This document shows positions 6,673 to 10,161 of a stretch of 10,161 nucleotides of DNA, piece by piece. The notes below the pieces were generated by a model, which did not search any database, was not told the origin of the DNA, and saw only the letters and a program-made list of their open reading frames with translations. The DNA comes from CAZPWQ01 sp964590495 (GTDB taxonomy: Bacteria > Bacteroidota > Rhodothermia > Balneolales > Balneolaceae): NCBI GenBank assembly GCA_964590495.1, contig CAZPWQ010000124.1, forward strand, positions 1 through 10,161. The letters run 5' to 3'. The translations under genes were made by a program, and so were the position numbers. Every line of letters starts with the position of its first letter. Position 1 is the first letter of the stretch.

Positions 6673-6772
6673 NNNNNNNNNNNNNNNNNNNNNNNNNNNN
6701 NNNNNNNNNNNNNNNNNNNNNNNNNNNNNNNNNNNNNNNNNNNNNNNNNNNNNNNNNNNNNNNNNNNNNNNN
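6673..6772. other. Assembly gap (100 N)
   Basis: Exactly 100 unknown bases, the conventional filler for a scaffold gap of unestimated length. The true distance between ispE and glgP is therefore unknown, and genes could be missing here. Confidence 0.98.
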
Positions 6773-6838
6773 ACGAAGTAAAATACAGGTTAGGATTTTT
6801 ACTTTTTATTCATCATTCTTACTCTGTTTTATTCCGGA

Positions 6839-6879
6839 AAGCTTTATAATTATGGAACAATGAAAACCCTGTAAAGCTT
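6839..6879 (+). promoter_or_regulatory. Candidate promoter/operator upstream of glgP
   Basis: A perfect TATAAT hexamer sits at 6845-6850, 72 bases before the glgP start, but no convincing -35 element lies at the expected distance. The hexamer overlaps the left arm of an inverted repeat, AAGCTTTA (6839-6846) and TAAAGCTT (6872-6879), with 25 bases between the arms. A repressor site over a promoter would look like this, but an AT-rich leader produces such matches by chance. Confidence 0.25.
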
Positions 6880-6921
6880 CAAACACATATCATAATACTT
6901 TTAATTATATTTTAGATTCTG

Positions 6922-9387
6922 ATGATGGAAACCGATACCAGTATTAGTCCCCGCACGGGAATGGATGTTGATTCTTTTCGCGAAGATATCAAACAGCACC
7001 TCAAGTACACTCTCGCCAAAGATGAATTTTCTTCCACCGAATGGGACAATTATCGAAGTGTGGTATTAACCGTAATGGACCGCCTCCATGACCGGTGGCT
7101 CAATACACAGCAGCGGTATTACCGGGAGCACTCAAAGAGAGTTTATTATCTCTCCATGGAATACCTAATCGGCCGGCTGCTCGATAACATGCTGATCAAT
7201 CTTGGGATGCAGGATGTAGCTGCCGATGCATTCGATGACCTGGGGCTCGATTACGACAAAGTACGGGAGGCCGAGGTCGATGCGGGACTGGGCAATGGCG
7301 GACTTGGACGTCTGGCGGCCTGTTACCTGGATTCCATGGCTACGCTGGGCATCCCTGCCATAGGCTACGGCATACGGTATGACTATGGAATATTCGACCA
7401 GGAAATCCAGGATGGTTGGCAGGTGGAAAAACCCGACCTGTGGCTGAAATTCGGCTATCCATGGGGCGTTGTTCGTCCGAAGAAACAATATAAGGTGCAG
7501 TTTTACGGCGAAACAACTTCCTACACAGACGAAGACGGACGAAGACATTTCGACTGGGTTAACACTCATGATGTGCTGGCACTGGCTTATGATACGCCCA
7601 TTCCCGGTTTCCGTAACGAAACAGTCAACAACTTGCGGTTATGGAAGGCGAATTCCGCACGGGGTATTGACCTGAAAAGCTTCAATCAGGGGGAATATAT
7701 TCAGGCTGTGGAAAGCAACCTGTTGCAGGAAAATATATCTCGCGTACTGTATCCGAATGACAAAGTGTTTAAAGGACAGGAACTGCGTCTCAAACAAGAG
7801 TATTTCCTCGTTTCAGCTTCGCTGCAGGATGCTATGGTACGGTTTAAGAAACAATTCGACGATTTCCGGAAGATCCCGGAGCAGATGGCTGTCCAATGTA
7901 ACGATACACATCCGAACCTGGCGATACCGGAGCTTATGCGGATTCTACTGGATAATGAAGAACTGGAGTGGGAAATAGCATGGGATATCGTCAGCAAGAC
8001 CATGAATTATACGAATCATACACTGCTGCCGGAAGCCCTTGAGCAATGGCCGCTTTCGCTGATGTCAAACCTGCTGCCACGCCACGTTCAGATTATCCGG
8101 GAAATCGACCGGAGATTTCTAAATAGTATTAAAGTGGAATCCGGCTCCCATCAGGCCAAAAAGAACAATATGCGCATCATCAGTAATGAGATGAATGCCA
8201 ATATTCGAATGGGTAATCTCGGCATCATAGGTTCAAAAAAGGTAAACGGAGTATCGGAGCTGCACAGCAAGCTGATGAAAAAGACGATATTCTATGATTT
8301 TAATGAGCAGTTTCCGGAAAAATTTACGAATGTGACCAATGGGATCACGCCGCGCCGCTGGCTGCGTCAGTGTAACCGCGGATTGTCTGATCTTGTATCG
8401 GAAAAAATAGGGGATGAATGGCTGACGGATCTGGGTCAGCTGCAGCAAATGGAGGAGTATGCTGATGACCCCGATTTCCGGGATCAATTTTCGGAAATCA
8501 AACTGGAGAATAAAAAGAAGCTTGCCTCCTATATAAAAAACAAAATGGGAGTGAATCTGAACCCGAACTCTATTTTCGATATCCAGATCAAGCGCATTCA
8601 TGAATACAAGCGCCAGCTGATGGCGGTCATGCACGCTATCACCTTGTACAACCGGATAAAGAAAGCTCCTGATGCGGAGGTTGTACCCCGTACCTTGCTG
8701 TTTGCCGGTAAAGCCGCACCGGGATATACGATGGCGAAGCTGCATATCAAACTCATCAACAGCGTGGCAGAGGTAATCAATAACGATCCCGATGTCGGAG
8801 ACCGGCTCAAGGTGTTATTCCTGCCCAACTACAGCGTTTCACTTGCCGAAAAAATGATTCCGGCCGCCAACCTCTCCGAACAGATCTCTACTGCAGGAAT
8901 GGAGGCTTCGGGAACCGGGAATATGAAGTTTGCCCTGAACGGCGCCCTGACCATCGGAACGCTCGACGGAGCAAATATTGAGATAAAGGAGCAGGTCGGA
9001 GATGATAATATTTTCATATTCGGTCTGACGGTTGAGGATATTGATCAGCTGCGCAGCGAAGGTTATAATCCGCAAAGGTACTATGAATCAAATGAGGAAC
9101 TGAAGCAGGTTATCGACCAGATCCACGACGGCTTTTTTAGTGCCGCCGAACCGGGTCTTTTTCACCCGATCACCAATGCACTGCTGAACCAGGGCGATTA
9201 TTTTATGGTGCTTGCTGATTACGAGGCATATGTCGATATGCAGCAAACGGTAGCTCAAAATTATCTTGATGAAGCAGACTGGAACCGTAAAGCAATCCTT
9301 AACATGGTGAATATGGGGTATTTTTCATCCGACCGTTCGATTAAAGATTATGCCGACCGGATCTGGGAGGTGGATTATAGTTCTTAG
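6922..9387 (+). CDS. glgP: Glycogen/alpha-glucan phosphorylase (GT35)
   Basis: PLP-dependent phosphorylase that releases glucose-1-phosphate from the non-reducing ends of alpha-1,4-glucans using inorganic phosphate, in cytosolic glycogen or maltodextrin breakdown. At 821 residues it is full length for the family. Visible hallmarks are GNGGLGRLAACYLDSMA from residue 124, NDTHPNLAIPELMR from 327, TNHTLLPEALEQWP, KRIHEYKRQ (557-565) in the C-terminal domain, and the PLP signature EASGTGNMKFALN, in which Lys669 should form the Schiff base. It ends with a normal C-terminal helical region. The start at 6922 has a second ATG right behind it (6925), and either is possible. A maltodextrin phosphorylase role (malP) cannot be told apart from sequence alone. 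No other glycogen genes are in view. Confidence 0.97.
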   Translation: MMETDTSISPRTGMDVDSFREDIKQHLKYTLAKDEFSSTEWDNYRSVVLTVMDRLHDRWLNTQQRYYREHSKRVYYLSMEYLIGRLLDNMLINLGMQDVAADAFDDLGLDYDKVREAEVDAGLGNGGLGRLAACYLDSMATLGIPAIGYGIRYDYGIFDQEIQDGWQVEKPDLWLKFGYPWGVVRPKKQYKVQFYGETTSYTDEDGRRHFDWVNTHDVLALAYDTPIPGFRNETVNNLRLWKANSARGIDLKSFNQGEYIQAVESNLLQENISRVLYPNDKVFKGQELRLKQEYFLVSASLQDAMVRFKKQFDDFRKIPEQMAVQCNDTHPNLAIPELMRILLDNEELEWEIAWDIVSKTMNYTNHTLLPEALEQWPLSLMSNLLPRHVQIIREIDRRFLNSIKVESGSHQAKKNNMRIISNEMNANIRMGNLGIIGSKKVNGVSELHSKLMKKTIFYDFNEQFPEKFTNVTNGITPRRWLRQCNRGLSDLVSEKIGDEWLTDLGQLQQMEEYADDPDFRDQFSEIKLENKKKLASYIKNKMGVNLNPNSIFDIQIKRIHEYKRQLMAVMHAITLYNRIKKAPDAEVVPRTLLFAGKAAPGYTMAKLHIKLINSVAEVINNDPDVGDRLKVLFLPNYSVSLAEKMIPAANLSEQISTAGMEASGTGNMKFALNGALTIGTLDGANIEIKEQVGDDNIFIFGLTVEDIDQLRSEGYNPQRYYESNEELKQVIDQIHDGFFSAAEPGLFHPITNALLNQGDYFMVLADYEAYVDMQQTVAQNYLDEADWNRKAILNMVNMGYFSSDRSIKDYADRIWEVDYSS

Positions 9388-9490
9388 GGGTGAAATCCAT
9401 AAATGACTAAAACTAAATTAGCCGCGGATTATCCCGGATAAAAGTGGATTTTTCGTGCCGACACTCCTTCTCGCTTTTCGCTTCTTGCTT

Positions 9491-9515
9491 TCCGGTCTCC
9501 CTTCCTCCGGTCTCC
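9491..9515. repeat. Short direct repeat in a pyrimidine-rich spacer
   Basis: TCCGGTCTCC occurs at 9491-9500 and again at 9506-9515, separated by CTTCC, within a C/T-rich tract running from about 9465 to 9520 between glgP and the MarR gene. Its function is unknown; slippage in a low-complexity tract would explain it. Confidence 0.5.
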
Positions 9516-9529
9516 TTTGTTCCGTTATA

Positions 9530-9545
9530 TGTTGTATGTGCAACA
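9530..9545. promoter_or_regulatory. Candidate MarR operator
   Basis: TGTTG (9530-9534) and CAACA (9541-9545) form an inverted repeat with a 6-base spacer, 18 bases before the start of the MarR-family gene. MarR proteins bind short palindromes of this size and often repress their own gene, so an autoregulatory site is plausible. The arms are only 5 bp, so chance is a real alternative. Confidence 0.35.
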
Positions 9546-9563
9546 AAATTTATATATTGAGGT

Positions 9564-9992
9564 ATGGCTGAAAAGGAAACTACATATAGCGATTGCCTCT
9601 ATTTTACCTCTAATGCGCTGGCGAGGATGCTGACGCGGATGGCGGATGAAGAGTTCAGGGCCGTTGGTTTGGCTCCCTCTCATGCCTTTCTGCTTTTGAC
9701 TGTCAATAAACGACCGGGCATACAGCCGGGCCAAATGAGCGAAATACTGCAACTCAGCCCGTCCACCGTTACCCGTTTGGTTGAAAAAATGGAGTATCGC
9801 GGTTACCTCGAACGGCATTCCGAAGGCCGTGCTACGTATGTCCACCCTACCCAAAAGTGTCTCGAGCTGGATGAAGAACTGCGTGATGTGTGGCAGAGTT
9901 TAACAGATCGCTATACAGAAGTATTGGGTGACCGGTACAGTAAAGTACTCACCGAAATGACGTTCACCGCTACAGAAAAACTGGAAGATTAA
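9564..9992 (+). CDS. MarR-family winged-helix transcriptional regulator
   Basis: A 142-residue dimeric DNA-binding regulator. The N-terminal helix (about 8-32) should form part of the dimer interface. GLAPSHAFLLLTV is helix 2, and the HTH spans about 53-82 with recognition helix SPSTVTRLVEKMEYRGYL (65-82). The wing is ERHSEGRATYVHPT (83-96), and a C-terminal dimerisation helix closes the protein. The usual MarR wing motif D-x-R is replaced by SEGR. Cys11 in DCLYFTSNALAR is at roughly the region where OhrR-type regulators hold their redox cysteine, but the spacing differs, so peroxide sensing is only a possibility. No target gene is adjacent on the right before the mobile-element end, so the regulon cannot be inferred. 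The ATG at 9564 follows an AT-rich leader. Confidence 0.92.
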   Translation: MAEKETTYSDCLYFTSNALARMLTRMADEEFRAVGLAPSHAFLLLTVNKRPGIQPGQMSEILQLSPSTVTRLVEKMEYRGYLERHSEGRATYVHPTQKCLELDEELRDVWQSLTDRYTEVLGDRYSKVLTEMTFTATEKLED

Positions 9993-9994
9993 GA

Positions 9995-10014
9995 CGAGGG
10001 AATAAATTCCCTCG
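9995..10014 (+). terminator. Perfect hairpin just after the MarR stop codon
   Basis: CGAGGGAAT (9995-10003) and ATTCCCTCG (10006-10014) form a perfect 9-bp stem with a 2-base loop (AA), starting 2 bases after the stop codon ends. Position suits a transcription terminator, but CTAGTG follows instead of a T-run. A factor-dependent stop, a 3'-end stabilising hairpin or a simple palindromic repeat are alternatives. Confidence 0.4.
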
Positions 10015-10068
10015 CTAGTGATTAGTACAATCCGTTTCCTTTTCTCCTATTTTCATACACACCCCGTC

Positions 10069-10106
10069 TTTCGCGAAAATCACGCGAAATCCACCCCTCT
10101 CGAGAG
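10069..10106. repeat. Palindromes between the MarR gene and the insertion-sequence end
   Basis: TTTCGCG (10069-10075) pairs with CGCGAAA (10083-10089) around a 7-base loop. A self-complementary CTCTCGAGAG lies at 10097-10106, immediately before the TGT that starts the putative insertion-sequence end. The second palindrome could be part of an insertion target; no duplicate copy can be seen because the other end is outside the window. Confidence 0.4.
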
Positions 10107-10161
10107 TGTATAGACCGGGAACATAGGTAACAGGTGTTCGGAGACATAGGTAACACATTCC
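10107..10161. mobile_element. Probable end of an IS481-like insertion sequence (partial)
   Basis: From TGTATAGACC onward the sequence holds ACATAGGTAACA at 10121-10132 and again at 10144-10155, offset by 23 bases, with GGTGTTCGGAG between them. TGT-initiated ends with repeated ACATAGGTNACA blocks are what I recall from IS481/IS3-related elements, where the blocks are likely transposase binding sites. No transposase sequence is inside the window, so the family is a recollection-based call and the exact end at 10107 is inferred. Confidence 0.5.

Noticed and set aside
8233..8745. Minus-strand open frame of 170 codons inside glgP
   Set aside because: It is fully antisense to the conserved catalytic domain of glycogen phosphorylase and is explained by the codon pattern of that gene.

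Overview
The window looks like chromosome from a draft or metagenome-assembled genome of a Bacteroidota-superphylum bacterium, most likely Balneolota/Rhodothermota. This rests on a tandem family of lipoprotein 6-bladed beta-propellers carrying the 'ENLTVY' linker, AT-rich leaders with no clear Shine-Dalgarno sites, and intergenic palindromes of the AGACCTGTCAGGTTT / AGACCCGCAAAGTTT kind that I associate with this group. The assignment is an inference from gene content and not a database result. All recognised genes are on the + strand. A run of exactly 100 N (6673-6772) marks a scaffold gap.

Left edge (1-246): the last 13 codons of what is probably an IS200-like/REP-associated tyrosine transposase, followed by three short hairpins. 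Region 247-5065: four paralogous secreted lipoprotein beta-propeller genes in a row. The first, second and fourth are intact. The third is broken: it keeps about 170 N-terminal codons joined directly to the last 17 codons, in another frame, with about 215 codons missing between. Each intact copy, but not the broken one, is followed by a copy of a two-hairpin repeat (1543-1642, 3048-3124, 5203-5279).

Region 5400-9992: ordinary housekeeping genes. These are ispE (MEP isoprenoid pathway kinase), a palindrome-rich non-coding stretch with the assembly gap, glgP (glycogen phosphorylase) and a MarR-family regulator with a possible operator just upstream. Right edge (10107-10161): a repeated 12-mer (ACATAGGTAACA) with a TGT start, resembling the end of an IS481-type insertion sequence whose body lies outside the window.

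The propeller genes probably act together or redundantly at the cell envelope with unknown ligands. ispE, glgP and the MarR gene are separately spaced, and nothing links them to the propeller array. The most notable features are the decaying tandem array and its regularly placed two-hairpin repeat, whose two stems are diverged versions of one another and show paired (compensatory) base changes. I see no convincing new defence or biosynthetic system.
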